DNA from: Chrysophaeum taylorii
Taxonomy: Eukaryota > Sar > Pelagophyceae > Pelagomonadales > Pelagomonadaceae
Length of the DNA stretch: 60,510 nucleotides
Assembly (NCBI GenBank): GCA_029834535.1
Contig: JAQMWT010000445.1
Span: 1 to 60,510, forward strand
Reading direction: 5' to 3'
The notes under the pieces: model-generated
Databases searched by the model: none
Seen by the model: only the letters and a program-made list of their open reading frames with translations
What the model was told of the DNA's origin: nothing
In this document: positions 9,870 through 19,372 of the stretch, in pieces
How the letters are laid out: each line of letters begins with the position of its first letter
Position numbering within the stretch: the stretch's first letter is position 1
Translations under genes and position numbers: made by a program

Positions 9870-10186
9870 TGTGGCGCAAGGAGAATTTAGGCCTACCTGG
9901 CGTGCCTTCGAATCCTGGCTCGCCGCTCGCGTCCGTGCCCTTGATGGAGTCACTGGACGAGGATGGCCGTTCTCCCGCCACACACAACCACAAACAACTT
10001 CCGTGCCTGGTCCTCACAACTTGAGGATCGGCTGTTGCTTTATGATTAAGAACACTTGAATCACAGAAATCAGGGAAGATGATGTCATAGAGAAAACTGA
10101 CATCATCAGAACGGAGGTAGGGTGCCCCTGATAAGGGGGGGCCCTAGTAGAGGGGTAAGCCTTAGGAGGCGGGAGTTGCCGTCACA
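9870..10186 (-). repeat. 5' LTR of the Gypsy element
   Basis: A 317-bp partner of 1-308, beginning TGTGGCG and ending CGTCACA. It should carry the element's promoter and polyadenylation signals. The few differences and indels between the two LTRs mean the insertion is not brand new but not ancient either. Confidence 0.9.
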
Positions 10187-10588
10187 GTACACATTATAGT
10201 GTAGCGCTCTGGAGCATTTTCGGTTTCAAGGTTGATGACTCCGTCCATATTCGTACTTGCCGAAAAAACGGAAAGAAAGTACATACACGCAAGAAAAGTT
10301 GTGATGATTAGTGTACCAAGATCTTATTACTCGCAGCCACTCAGCTGGGGCAGAGACAAGAAAATAGTCCGCGGCGGATGTGGGCGCCGACGATCATGTA
10401 TCTGCATGGCAAGGAACGAAGTCCCCTCGCAGGCTGCAGCCCCTCGAGATGACAAATATCATGGGCACCAGGCCGACGAGCCGCCGGGTTGGTGTTAATT
10501 ACGTATCCTAGAGGCGCCTCTGCAGGGAGGCGCTAGAGATCGGGTCGAAGACGAACATTAACACACACACACATGTTCGGTCGCTCGC
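10187..10588. other. Intergenic, no gene seen
   Basis: About 400 bp between the LTR and the next gene. An 88-codon plus frame (10232-10498) has no recognisable features. A short (CA)n run lies at 10560-10573. Confidence 0.5.
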
Positions 10589-12295
10589 TCACGAGAGCAG
10601 GAGAGCCCTCGGGGTTGAGGGGGATCCGGAGGAGGAGGCGTCGACGAACGCAGAAGATGGTGGCGGCGGAGCGGAATCTTCTGGCTTGGGCGAGCGGCAG
10701 CGTTGCTTGTTGGGCATGATCGCGGGGTGGTCGAGGATGACGAGGTCTGCGCGACCACGTCGTTGGCTTTCGTCGTCGTCGTCGTCTTCGTCTAGTCTGA
10801 GGAGGGGTCGTCGTTCGAAAGTGCCCGTTTCGGGATCCTCCTTGGAGTCTTCTTCGAAGTAGGTTGTCGGGAATGAGATTTGCGAGTTTTTCGCGGCCGC
10901 GGTCACGCGCGCGTCGATCCACCAGGCGTAGGTGTAGACGAGGGAGGCTAGGGAGGAGATGGCCATGCCGAGGGCATCCCACTGGTCCAAGGCGGGGTCC
11001 GGCTCCGAGGCGATAGCCGAGGCGACGAGGGAGCGGTAGGTGGAGAGTGCCGTCGACTTGAACCCGCCGGCGACGAGCGTGGTGAGAGCCGTGTTGTGGA
11101 GAGAGCAGGCGTAGACGGCACACTCGTGGACGGGTCCCATGGCGACGAGGAGGGTAAAGGTCGCGAGGAAGTTGTCCGAGGACCAAAGGTAGCGGTGGAA
11201 GAGCGCGGCCGCGATGCCGGCGGCGTCGAAGGCGAGGCCGAAGGCGAAAATGAGAGGGAGCGAGAGCGCGGAGGTGCGAACGAGGAGGGCAAAGGAGAAG
11301 GCGACAGTTTGCGACTTGGCGAGCCAGGTGGTCCGGATCCTGCGGCGTCGGTTTCGTTTTGCCTCGAGGGCGTGGTCGAGCTTGCTGAGCGAGGGCCAGC
11401 GCGGGGGGTCCTCGTCGTCGGTCGATTCGCCGTCGTCGACGACGCAAGGGGACGGGAGGTCTCCTCCCGGCCCTACGACGCGCTTGGTGCACTTGCCGTC
11501 GATCGATCGCGGCGTCCGCGCGACTGGGACCACGAAACTATCGATCTCGTCGCGCTCGTCGAGCTCGCGGCACTTGGTGAGCGCGCGCCGCAGCAAGACG
11601 ACGCGCGCGGCGACGACGAGCGCCGAGACGACGGCGGCGGCGCAGCCGCGCGAGGTCGTCGCGTCCCAGGGTCCGTTCATGCGGAGATGCGCTGAGGGGG
11701 GAGCGTGGTGATGGTGGGGCTTGGTCCCACCTTTCCCCAGAATGATCGTCGACACCTGGCTCGCCGACTCGGCGTAGGCGACGGCGGCGTCGGTCGCCGT
11801 CTCCGTCGCCGTTCGCGCGAAGGACGCCGCCTTGCCGCGGCCGCAGAACAAGCCGAGGAGGGGGCCGAGGACCATGGACCACGAGGCGCAAAAGACGGCG
11901 GGCGAGGGGCCCTGGGGGCGCATCGCGAGCCTCGACTCGAGGTGCATGGCGAACGGGATGCTGAACCTACGAAAAGCGGCGAACGCGTCGAGGCCTAGCG
12001 ACCGCGTCGCCGCGTGGCCGAGTGCCACGTCCAGGACGAACAACGCGGCCATCTTGGGGGCCGTCGTCCGCACGAGCTCGCCGTACAACGGCGCGGCCTC
12101 GCGACCACCCCAGGCCCACGCGAGGCTGCACGACGCAAGAGTGCACGCGACCTGGGCGATCAGAATCAGCGTCGTCGACGGGAAGGCCCAGGCGTCGAGG
12201 ACTTGGTGGTTCAGACACACCAGTGCGAGGCTCGCCCCGCCGTACGCCAACGCCGTCACCCCGCCCGCGATCAACTCGCGGTCCAACAACAACAT
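10589..12295 (-). CDS. Nucleotide-sugar-transporter-like (SLC35D-type) membrane protein
   Basis: A 568-residue multi-pass membrane protein. The ATG at 12295 is the first Met in the frame. The N-terminal half matches the drug/metabolite transporter fold seen in Golgi nucleotide-sugar transporters: LALVCLNHQVLDAWAFPSTT, then VLDVALGHAATRSLGLDAF followed by AFRRFSIPFAMHLE. The C-terminal half has STALSTYRSLVASA and further hydrophobic helices. A polar insert with a His run (HHHH, about residues 217-220) and an acidic segment separate the halves, and the acidic C-terminal tail is probably cytosolic. It is longer than typical family members (about 330-400 aa) because of these insertions. Likely role is import of a nucleotide sugar into Golgi/ER; the substrate cannot be read. 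It is divergent to CIA30, with 101 bp between start codons. Confidence 0.6.
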   Translation of the reverse strand: MLLLDRELIAGGVTALAYGGASLALVCLNHQVLDAWAFPSTTLILIAQVACTLASCSLAWAWGGREAAPLYGELVRTTAPKMAALFVLDVALGHAATRSLGLDAFAAFRRFSIPFAMHLESRLAMRPQGPSPAVFCASWSMVLGPLLGLFCGRGKAASFARTATETATDAAVAYAESASQVSTIILGKGGTKPHHHHAPPSAHLRMNGPWDATTSRGCAAAVVSALVVAARVVLLRRALTKCRELDERDEIDSFVVPVARTPRSIDGKCTKRVVGPGGDLPSPCVVDDGESTDDEDPPRWPSLSKLDHALEAKRNRRRRIRTTWLAKSQTVAFSFALLVRTSALSLPLIFAFGLAFDAAGIAAALFHRYLWSSDNFLATFTLLVAMGPVHECAVYACSLHNTALTTLVAGGFKSTALSTYRSLVASAIASEPDPALDQWDALGMAISSLASLVYTYAWWIDARVTAAAKNSQISFPTTYFEEDSKEDPETGTFERRPLLRLDEDDDDDESQRRGRADLVILDHPAIMPNKQRCRSPKPEDSAPPPPSSAFVDASSSGSPSTPRALLLS

Positions 12296-12396
12296 TTCGT
12301 CGTCGTCGTTGTAGTCTCCGTCACGCGCGTCCTGGGACCACGAATTTCCTGAATCCTGCCCTACTACCAAGGGGTTATTGATTGATAACTTCTACC

Positions 12397-13149
12397 ATGG
12401 CAGCCGCTACCACCTTCTGGGAGCGACACGTGATCCCCTTCGCGCGCCTCTTCGACGGCCACCCCGAAAAGGCTCCGACGCGACGGGTGCTCTTCGCCTT
12501 CACGGAGAGACACCGCCAGTGGCAGCGCGACGTCGAGGCGACGCCGTCCCGCCCCGCGCGAGCGAAAATCACGACCGACAAGGGCTGGGGAGGCCGCAGC
12601 TGGGCGACCTTCCGCGTCGGGCGCCTCGGACCGGGCGGCGGCGTCGGCGCCGTCTTCGAGGGCGAGACGAGGCGCTCGGCCTCGCTCCTCGCCGAACGCC
12701 CGCCGCCGACCGAGAAGCTCGGGTTTGCCGCCGTCACGCTCGACCTCTGCGGCGACGAGATGATCTGCGACGACTTCGAGGCCCTCACCATTCGCGCGAG
12801 GCCGCGCGACCATCGCACCTACTCGGTCACGCTCCGCGGCACGGCCCTTTTGGCACCAGATTTGAACTACCAGGCTTTTATCAAGACCCGACCGTCGGAT
12901 ACTTTCGTCGACCTCCGCTGCAGTTTCGAGCATTTCGTCGGCCTCCGGGGGTCCCGCATCCTCGACGACAACCGCGTCCTGGACGTCCCCCGCTTCTCCG
13001 CGATATCTATCGCCGTCGCCGACACCGCCACCGATGGGCCCTTCCGCTTCGAGCTCGAGGTCATCCACGCCAACAACGACCCCGCCAACCCGTCCCCGGA
13101 TAACATCGTCAAACCCGACGGCCTCCCCACGCCACCTCGGCCCTTTTGA
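12397..13149 (+). CDS. CIA30 / NDUFAF1-like complex I assembly-factor domain protein
   Basis: A 250-residue protein. The ATG at 12397 sits in ACCATGG, a strong Kozak context. The CIA30 domain covers most of the protein: ITTDKGWGGRSWATFRVG and AVFEGET near the start, TYSVTLRGTALL in the middle, then YQAFIKTRPSD, a block around RGSRILDD, and FSAISIAVADTATDGPFRFE near the end. Family members help assemble mitochondrial respiratory complex I, or act in plastid or stress roles in algae. The Arg-containing N-terminus could be a weak targeting sequence, but no clear presequence is visible. The stop codon lies 17 bp from the convergent neighbour's stop. Confidence 0.7.
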   Translation: MAAATTFWERHVIPFARLFDGHPEKAPTRRVLFAFTERHRQWQRDVEATPSRPARAKITTDKGWGGRSWATFRVGRLGPGGGVGAVFEGETRRSASLLAERPPPTEKLGFAAVTLDLCGDEMICDDFEALTIRARPRDHRTYSVTLRGTALLAPDLNYQAFIKTRPSDTFVDLRCSFEHFVGLRGSRILDDNRVLDVPRFSAISIAVADTATDGPFRFELEVIHANNDPANPSPDNIVKPDGLPTPPRPF

Positions 13150-13166
13150 ATAATAATAAGTCCAAC

Positions 13167-13667
13167 CTACGGCGTGTTGTGTTTGGACTTGTGTTTCTTT
13201 CTGTGCTTCCTCTTCTCCTTCTTGTGCTTCTTCTTCTTCTTCTTGTTCTTCTTCTTTTTGCTTTCCTCTCGTTCCTTCTTCTCCTCATCCACGATCGGGG
13301 GCGAGTCATTGTCGCTTTCATCATCGCTCTCGTCGTCGTCGTCGTCGCTGCTCTCGTCGAGCGCCGGGACCTCCCAGCCCTTGGGCGGTCTCTTCCGTTT
13401 CAAGCCCCAGAAGATATTTTTGGAAAAGTCAGCGCCGCGGTCCCCGATCCCCAAGCCGACATTCGAGAGCCGCGCCAGCTCCAGGATCCCCCGGCTCCGC
13501 TCCACCTTGGCGGCCGCCTCCTGCGCCGTCTCCTCGGTGTTTTCGCCCTCGGGGGCGTAGGGGTCGTACCCGATCGTCTTCGACCACATGCCCGTCATCT
13601 TCAGCGCCCCGGACGTGCTCATACGGTTGTTGTGCGGCATCTTCGTCCGCCCGGCCGTCGCCGGCAT
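13167..13667 (-). CDS. Lys-rich small protein with acidic patch, unknown
   Basis: A 166-residue minus-strand ORF starting MPATAGRTKMPHNNR; an alternative Met at 13640 gives 157 aa. The N-terminal half is the conserved-looking part: RMSTSGALKMTGMWSKTIGY, YAPEGENTEETAQEAAAKVE, LELARLSNVGLGIGDRGADF and FWGLKRKRPPKGWE. A Ser/Asp run follows, then a ~45-residue Lys/His/Arg tail ending KHRKKHKSKHNTP. Such a tail suggests a nuclear or nucleolar, RNA-associated protein. I do not recognise the family. The 447-codon opening continuing upstream on this strand is only the antisense of the formiminotransferase gene. Its start is 57 bp from that gene's start, a divergent pair. Confidence 0.6.
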   Translation of the reverse strand: MPATAGRTKMPHNNRMSTSGALKMTGMWSKTIGYDPYAPEGENTEETAQEAAAKVERSRGILELARLSNVGLGIGDRGADFSKNIFWGLKRKRPPKGWEVPALDESSDDDDDESDDESDNDSPPIVDEEKKEREESKKKKNKKKKKKHKKEKRKHRKKHKSKHNTP

Positions 13668-13724
13668 CTTTCGACGACCACGACACCAACAACGCTGCTG
13701 GGAACTTGCTGAGTAGGGTTTAGG

Positions 13725-14603
13725 ATGGCGATCGTCGTGTCCACGGTTTATCTCAGCGAGAGCGCTCCGCGCGGCCTCCAAGTCCTCGCGCGGCACCGCC
13801 CCCCGGGCTCGAAGCTCCTCAACCACTTTGTCGACGCGGCATACGAACGATGCAGCTACTGCATCGGCGGCGCCGCTGCCGCCGTCGCCGACGCCGTACT
13901 GGCCGTAGCGAACGACGCCTTCGACCGCCTCGACATGCGCGCGCATCGTGGCACGCACCCGACACTCGGCGCCGTCGACCACATCTCGGTGAACTTTATA
14001 GCTGGTCGCGACGAGGACGCGGCCGTGTCCGCGGCGCGCGACATCGCGGCGCGCGTTGCCGCCAGGGTTCCGGTCTTGCTCTACGGCGGAGCGCACCCCG
14101 CGCGTCGCTCGCTCGCCGAGACGCGACGAGCCTCCGGAGCGTACTTTGGAGACCGCCCATTCTCGCTCGAACCCGACCTCGGCCCCCCCACGCCCGACCC
14201 GCGCCTGGGTGTCTGCTGCTGCGGCGCGACGCCTCACGTCCTTAATTACAACATGCAGCTCGATCGGGGTTCGACCCTGGCGCAAGCGAAGCGCATTGCC
14301 AGCGCCGTTCGAACTCGCGGCTGCGAACAACAACAACAACAACAAGAAGAACCCCGGGCGTTGGCCGGAGTCGAGGCCCTCGCCCTGCGCCATGAAGCAG
14401 GCACCTTCGAGATTGCGTGCAACCTCCTTGACGTCGAGAGGTCCCCGCCGCACCTCGTTTTGGCGCGTGCACAGCGCGCTGCGGCGGAAGAGGGCTCGCG
14501 CGTCACCCATGAGTATACGATCGGCCTCACGCGCGACCAGATCGTCGCGCGCCTCCGCGAGGACCCCGAGATTGCCCCCTTATTAGAAGTTGGTGAGTTG
14601 TAG
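13725..14603 (+). CDS. Formiminotransferase N-terminal-type domain protein
   Basis: A 292-residue protein starting at the ATG at 13725. It resembles the N-terminal subdomain of glutamate formiminotransferase (folate/histidine one-carbon metabolism). Supporting motifs are VVSTVYLSES at the start, RGTHPTLGAVDHISVNFI, an alternating A/V helix, PVLLYGGAHPARRSLAETRR, a GAYFGD block and LNYNMQLDRGSTLAQAKRIA. It is shorter than bifunctional FTCD and has no cyclodeaminase half, like the single-domain plant and algal homologues. A Gln run (CAA repeats, 14328-14345) followed by Glu is an unusual low-complexity insert. The next gene starts 34 bp after the stop. Confidence 0.7.
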   Translation: MAIVVSTVYLSESAPRGLQVLARHRPPGSKLLNHFVDAAYERCSYCIGGAAAAVADAVLAVANDAFDRLDMRAHRGTHPTLGAVDHISVNFIAGRDEDAAVSAARDIAARVAARVPVLLYGGAHPARRSLAETRRASGAYFGDRPFSLEPDLGPPTPDPRLGVCCCGATPHVLNYNMQLDRGSTLAQAKRIASAVRTRGCEQQQQQQEEPRALAGVEALALRHEAGTFEIACNLLDVERSPPHLVLARAQRAAAEEGSRVTHEYTIGLTRDQIVARLREDPEIAPLLEVGEL

Positions 14604-14637
14604 GAATCGTTGACATACCCGCGCTCGTAGTAATATT

Positions 14638-15960
14638 ATGTCACTTGAGGAAGCGAGGGGTGGCGATGACGATGAGTCAGCAACGACGATGTGGGAGTTG
14701 CGAGTAAGCGTCCAAGGGGTGTCCAAGGCCGTGGCGATTTCCGCCGAGGCGACAGTAGCTGAGCTTAAGAAGGCCGTGCGCGCGGCGTTCAAATCGAGCG
14801 ACGGCGCCACAGTGAGCATCTCCGGCGGGTTCCCGCCGCGCGAGCTGACCGCCGAAGGCGCCGTGCTGCGGGAGGTGACGAGCGACCGCGCGCTGCTGCG
14901 CGCCGTGGTTACCGACGAGCCCAAGACGAAGAAGAAGGCGGCGCCATCTAAGCGCAAGGAGACGTCGGTTCTCGCGACTATCGGCGGCACGAAACGCGGC
15001 AAGAGGAAGCAACTCGAGGCGACGTCGATGCCCGAGGCGCTTGTGGAGGCCGTCAACTCCAAGACCAAGACGGGGCTCTTCATGCGGTCGGCACTACGCG
15101 CGGCCATGGTCGCGCGCCAGGAGGTGACCAAGGCCGAGGACCGGTACGCGGCGTCGCTGTCGAAGCACTACGAGATGCGGGAGGAGAGCCGGAGACTCGA
15201 CGGCGCGGCGTCGTCGCTCGAGGTTTCGTTCGCGGTCGAGGGCTCGACGGGCCGCAAGTCGCGCCGCCGTCACGTCGACACGATCGAGGCCCTCGACCTC
15301 GACAAGGTTCGCGCGGCGATTAAACAGGTCCTCGAGGACCCTCAAGACCACGAGATGCTCCGCGCGCCCAACATGGCTCGCTGCTCGCCGCGCGTCTTCT
15401 GGGCCCTCGTCCGCCACTCGGACGGCAACGATGTCGAGACGGCCCTCCGAATGCTGCTCCCCGATGTCGACTGGACGCCCATTCTTGGAGAGTGTACCGC
15501 GCCCCTCCCGACCGCGCCATCGTCTGCGCCGGCGACCGCGCCGGCGACCGCGCCGGCGACCGCACCGGCGACCGCACCGGCGACCGCACCTCTCGCGCCT
15601 GACGAGCGCCAGCGCCGAGAGGCTCGCGCTCGAGCGGCCGAACTCCGAGCGTCGAGGATTGGCGGCGCCGATGACTTCGTTGACCGCGCCCTCGAGGAGT
15701 GCGTCAATCACGCGCCAGGAGCCCTCGACTTGCTGGCGCGAGCAAACATCACGGCGCCCCGCGACCTCGCGCTCTGGAACCCCTGTCCCGACATCCTCGC
15801 CGAGTTCATCGGCGACGATGCCCCCCCCGTCAAGACCCTCCGCGAGTGGGCCGACAAAGCTGAAACCATGATACACGAAAAGCCAGACCTCATGGAATTC
15901 CTTGCTGCCCCGCTTTCTACAACCGCGGGCGGCGGCGACGACGACGGCGACGCTGATTGA
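14638..15960 (+). CDS. Ubiquitin-like-domain protein with Ala-Thr-Ala-Pro repeats
   Basis: A 440-residue protein. Residues ~17-90 look like a beta-grasp (ubiquitin/UBX-like) fold: MWELRVSVQGVSKAVAISAE, then ATVAELKKAVRAAF and SISGGFPPRELTAEGAVL. A Lys-rich linker follows. The middle (SALRAAMVARQEVTKAEDRY, then SSLEVSFAVEG) is predicted helical then strand. A region LDLDKVRAAIKQVLEDP, MARCSPRVFWALVRHSDG and ETALRMLLPDVDW resembles helical repeats of UBA-like character. Between about 15530 and 15590 a 12-bp tandem repeat encodes (APAT)n. The final third is helical. Function is probably in ubiquitin-related protein handling, but I cannot name an orthologue. Confidence 0.6.
   Translation: MSLEEARGGDDDESATTMWELRVSVQGVSKAVAISAEATVAELKKAVRAAFKSSDGATVSISGGFPPRELTAEGAVLREVTSDRALLRAVVTDEPKTKKKAAPSKRKETSVLATIGGTKRGKRKQLEATSMPEALVEAVNSKTKTGLFMRSALRAAMVARQEVTKAEDRYAASLSKHYEMREESRRLDGAASSLEVSFAVEGSTGRKSRRRHVDTIEALDLDKVRAAIKQVLEDPQDHEMLRAPNMARCSPRVFWALVRHSDGNDVETALRMLLPDVDWTPILGECTAPLPTAPSSAPATAPATAPATAPATAPATAPLAPDERQRREARARAAELRASRIGGADDFVDRALEECVNHAPGALDLLARANITAPRDLALWNPCPDILAEFIGDDAPPVKTLREWADKAETMIHEKPDLMEFLAAPLSTTAGGGDDDGDAD
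15530..15592 (+). repeat. 12-bp coding minisatellite
   Basis: GCGACCGCGCCG repeated about five times with A/G third-position drift, encoding Ala-Thr-Ala-Pro repeats in the ubiquitin-like-domain gene. Confidence 0.85.
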
Positions 15961-16439
15961 AGAAGACTTCCCTCCGCCTCCGAATTAGGGCGAACTCTCC
16001 ACCCAGCGGAGCTCGGTATTATAACTAACTACTAGTAATGTCGTCGCCGTCGTCGCGGCCGTTATGGCTTGCTCTTGGCTCGAGTGCACTGGGGGCTGTG
16101 GCGCCGCGGTTTTCGCTGATCTGATCCCCCCTCCTGCTTTCTTGCGATGCCAATGATAACCCTCGGCCTTAAAATCCCGTGTACGAGCCGCATAATATGC
16201 GTACGACCTACGGGCGTGGCCCACCATTTCTTCCCCTGCCCCGCGGCTCTGCGATAGCCCCGACTAGGCCCCGCCTCTCAGGCAGCCCCCACGTCCTTAC
16301 CCCCAACGCCTGAATGGTATACCGGCTCATCCATCATGTCTACAATTCGAATACAAGTACTTGTACACACAACACACCGAAACTCTTCAAGCAACCCCCC
16401 CCCGCTTAGCAGTCGACCTTAAATAAAAACAAGTGCAGG

Positions 16440-16760
16440 CCAGTAAGTTCACCTAGTCCCAATCTCTAACCCCAGTAAGTTCACCTGGTCCCAGTAAGTT
16501 TCATATAAGTTCACCTGGTCAGGAAGTTCACCTAGCTCACACCCACTCCTTTGAGCTCGTCGCTCTCGCCTCCGCCAATCTAAGCTGCTTTGATCCGCAC
16601 GCGCCGCCAACCTTTGAGTTTACTCTAAAAGTCCTTTACTCTAAAAACCCCAGTATGTTCACCTGGTCCCAGTAAGTTCACCTGGTCACTCAGTTCACCT
16701 AGTCCCAATCTCAAACCCCAGTAAGTTCACGTGGTCACAGTAAGTTCACCTATAGTGCGC
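16440..16760. repeat. AAGTTCACCTGGTC array, copy 1
   Basis: About ten irregularly spaced copies of CAGTAAGTTCACCTGGTCC and variants (CTAGTC, ACGTGGTC). They are interrupted by a ~110-bp non-repeat spacer (16540-16650). No coding potential. Confidence 0.85.
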
Positions 16761-16769
16761 GTGTAGACA

Positions 16770-17340
16770 CCGGGAGGGGGCTTATCGGTATTGCGCAGCA
16801 CGTGTGGGGTAGGGTGGAGTCGTCGACCCAGATGAGTATATCCTCGGGGATGCCGATCGACAGAGAGCCACGTAGAGCTGGACGTGGCAGAAGACGGGTT
16901 TGGGCAAAAGGACGCCGACCTCGCGGGGCGTCTGGCCCTGGCTCTTGTTGATCGTTTGGCGTAGGCGGGCCTTAAGGGATACAGGTTGGAGGAGCCTCGG
17001 TGACAACGACACGATCGATCATGTATCAGGTACCGTTGCAGTGGCCGTGCGACGGGTCGAGGTTTCGAAGACCTTAAGCTCGCGATCAAAGTCAGCATGC
17101 CGTTGGTTGTCAGGGAGTCGAAAACTCGACTGTAAAGAGCGAGGCGTCGTCTTTCGACCCAACCTAGTCGGCCGAAAAGAACTCCGACGCCTCGTCCCGG
17201 GAAAAAAAGGCCGCGGTCATGCGCGCGTTGTCAGCATCGACAACATCGTTTCGACGGGGCGTGAGAATGGCGCGCTGAAAGAGCCGCCGTGGGTCGTGGA
17301 AATAGTCTGCGAGGTCGCCGTAGACGGCTTGGAGGATCAC
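16770..17340 (-). pseudogene. PIF1/Helitron-type helicase C-terminal fragment, copy 1
   Basis: The minus strand encodes LRQTINKSQGQTPREVGVLL, then LPKPVFCHVQLYVALCRSAS. These are the last conserved motifs of PIF1-family helicases (TINKSQGQT and QLYVALSR). Upstream pieces (to about 17340) lie in other frames, so the fragment is frameshifted and 5'-truncated. Such helicase ends are typical of Helitron transposons; a host PIF1 relic is the alternative. It is about 95 % identical by eye to 24960-25537. Confidence 0.65.
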
Positions 17341-17549
17341 TGTCTGGCTCTCGCGCCTACCTGATCCTTACTCTCGCGCCTACCTGATCCTTACCCTAAA
17401 TCGAGGGACAAAGAAACAAACAAACAAACAAACAGACAGACAAACATCTGTCGATTAGTAGTTAGGACCCTTATTACGAGCCAATGATGACTGTCGATGC
17501 CTACTCGCAACGCTAGAGGCATAGTCGCCCCGCGACACCTCCTAGCGCC

Positions 17550-19268
17550 ATGTGTGGCGGTGGCTCGTCGAAAAGAGGCGCGCCGCGACCGTGCGCGTGG
17601 GTTAACAACAACACTCTGGTGTTGACGGCGCTAGTGTGCTTCGCGGGGGTGTATTCGACGACAATGATCGTTGAGTGGCGCTGGTGGCAGGTCGAGGGAG
17701 ACGAGGGAGGCTTCCCGCTTCTCACGAGACAACCCGTCCCGGCGTCGCCCGCGACTTCCAGTCGCGCCCCGACAGCCGCCGTCCCGCCGGCGCCCCCTCC
17801 CGAGACGAAGAAGGCGCCGCCCCGCGAAAAGAGCATCTGGGAGATGACGGCCAAGGAGCAGCGCGCGCACCTATGGAAAATACACGCGGACGAGGCGGGG
17901 CCGTCGGATCGCGCGGCGCAAAGATTTGAAGACTACGCGGGACGCCACCACGCCCCGGGCGCGCGAACAGACTCGGAGGAGGAGGAGACGATCTTTGTGG
18001 TGACGGCGTCGTACCGAGACCCCGAGGTCGCGTCGACCATCGCGCGGGCCTACGCGCGCGCGGCCAAACCCGAACGCGTGCGGTTTGGGGTGCACGCACA
18101 AAACGCCGGCAGCGACGCCGAGCCAGAGCGCGACCCGGTCGGCGGCCTCGGCGCCCTCAATGTCTCGTGCCCGCGGCACCCCGTGTGCCGCGCCGTCGCC
18201 GAAGGCCGCATCAGCGTGAGCCGCGAGCTCTGGAAGCGTGCCGAGGGGCCGACGGTCGCGAGGGCCCTCGCGGAGCGATGGTACCGGAACGAGACGTACG
18301 TCGCCGGCGTCGACAGCCACTGCCACTTCGTGCGCGGCTGGGACGAGGTGGCGATCGACATGTTCAAGCGCATCGGCAACGAGCACGCGATCATCACGGC
18401 GTACCCCGAGGGCTACGGGAGCGATCTGCAGGGCGGCGACGGGACGGAAGCCTACGAGCCACCCACGGTCGTGCGAAGCGTCGGCTGCATCGCGCGCACG
18501 AGGCGCGTCAACGTCCACAATACGGTATCCTTCAAGCACGATATGACCAAGTGCGCAACGCCCAACGGGGGTGTGCGCGTCGCCTTTTTCGCAGCTGGCT
18601 TTTCCTTTTCGAGAGGCCACAGGGTCTTGCGCGTGCCCTACGACCCCCATACTCCCTACGTATTCGACGGCGAGGAGATCTCCATGGGGGTCCGGGCCTG
18701 GACCTGGGGATACGATCTCTACCAGCCCGACTGCAACATCATCTCGCATCTCTACATCCCCAGTGGCTCGCCGCTAAGGCCTGTCTTCTGGACCGAAGAC
18801 TGGGGACGACGTTGGCCGTAAGACGACGCCCGGCGTCTTTTAGCCATCGAGTACCATAAATCTCTTTCCAGGTGCCAATTCCGGTCGCTCGTGCGCATCC
18901 ACAAGCAGCTCCGCATCAAGGAGAAACTCACGCCGGGGGTGCCCGACGACATGATCGACCTCGACGACTGGGACCTCTACGACGTCGGGCCGCGCCGCGA
19001 CCCGGCCACTTTCTTCGACTGGGCGAGGATCGACGTCGTCAACGAGTGGGGTGACAAATGCATGCCGCGCAACGCGCCGGCGCTCCGCGGCCAAGCGACT
19101 GGCAACAAAGCCCACTGTTGGAGCGATGACCTCCGCGGCGACTACGGTAAGCCCGGTGGCATGCCCTACGTCCCGTGGCGGCCCGGCACCGAGGATCTCT
19201 TTCCTCCTATGGTCCGAACGGCTGCTTACCCCCCGCCGGAGAACCAGTGGTGGAGACATAGGCGGTGA
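17550..19268 (+). CDS. GT60-type (Skp1-hydroxyproline) GlcNAc-transferase-like, one intron
   Basis: Exon 1 is 17550-18817 and exon 2 is 18872-19268, joined across a 54-nt intron (GTAAGA...TTTCCAG). The spliced protein is 554 aa; without splicing a TAA follows Trp-Pro. Residues ~24-40 form a single transmembrane segment (type II membrane protein), followed by a Pro-rich stem. The catalytic domain has IFVVTASYRDPEVASTIARA, VRFGVHAQNAGSD, the metal-site-like VAGVDSHCHFVRGWDE, then AIITAYPEGYG. Near the end come FFAAGFSFSRGHRVLRVPYD and PHTPYVFDGEEISMGVRAWT, all characteristic of the GT60 / GlcNAc family. Exon 2 continues with FRSLVRIHKQLRIKEKL. Cytosolic Skp1 modifiers lack a membrane anchor, so this copy more likely works in the secretory pathway. 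Confidence 0.8.
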
Positions 19269-19372
19269 CGAACCAAACCCAGCGCGGTGCTTGGTCTACC
19301 TACCTACTACTTTGTCATGGATGCTGCTTGGATTTGAAAAGTAAAGTATTGAAGCGCATTTAAAAATATTAA

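Larger units (their letters stand above)
1..10186 (-). mobile_element. Ty3/Gypsy LTR retrotransposon carrying a DNA methyltransferase domain
   Basis: Two near-identical terminal repeats (1-308 and 9870-10186) bracket about 9.5 kb of minus-strand coding sequence. Read 5' to 3' on the minus strand the order is leader, gag-like coiled-coil region, acidic linkers, aspartic protease, C5-cytosine methyltransferase-like domain, reverse transcriptase, RNase H, integrase. RT before integrase is the Ty3/Gypsy order. Each LTR begins TGTGGCG and ends in CGCCACA (CGTCACA in the 5' copy), a TG...CA inverted end. Several frameshifts, mainly in gag and integrase, show this copy is dead, although two ORFs over 1000 codons survive. 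No target-site duplication can be tested because the left LTR begins at base 1. Confidence 0.9.
16060..17475. mobile_element. Composite repeat copy 1 (Helitron-like remnant)
   Basis: From left to right: a decayed remnant of the YREWG module (16190-16277, sharing GCGTACGACCTACGGGCG with the better copies); a C-rich stretch ending in AGCAGTCGAC; an array of AAGTTCACCT(A/G)GTC units; a minus-strand PIF1-type helicase fragment; and a CAAA/CAGA-rich tail ending GTCGATTAGTAGT. The same parts in the same order occur at 24.2-26.2 kb. True termini cannot be fixed from two copies. Confidence 0.6.

Noticed and set aside
10560..10573. (CA)n tract
   Set aside because: Too short to be more than an ordinary microsatellite.
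13668..14510. Minus-strand extension of the Lys-rich protein
   Set aside because: Antisense of the formiminotransferase gene; low-complexity Arg/Ala reading with no domain.
16440..16760. AAGTTCACCTGGTC array as a CRISPR array
   Set aside because: Units are short, unevenly spaced and without unique spacers of constant length; the setting is eukaryotic, beside a Helitron-like helicase.
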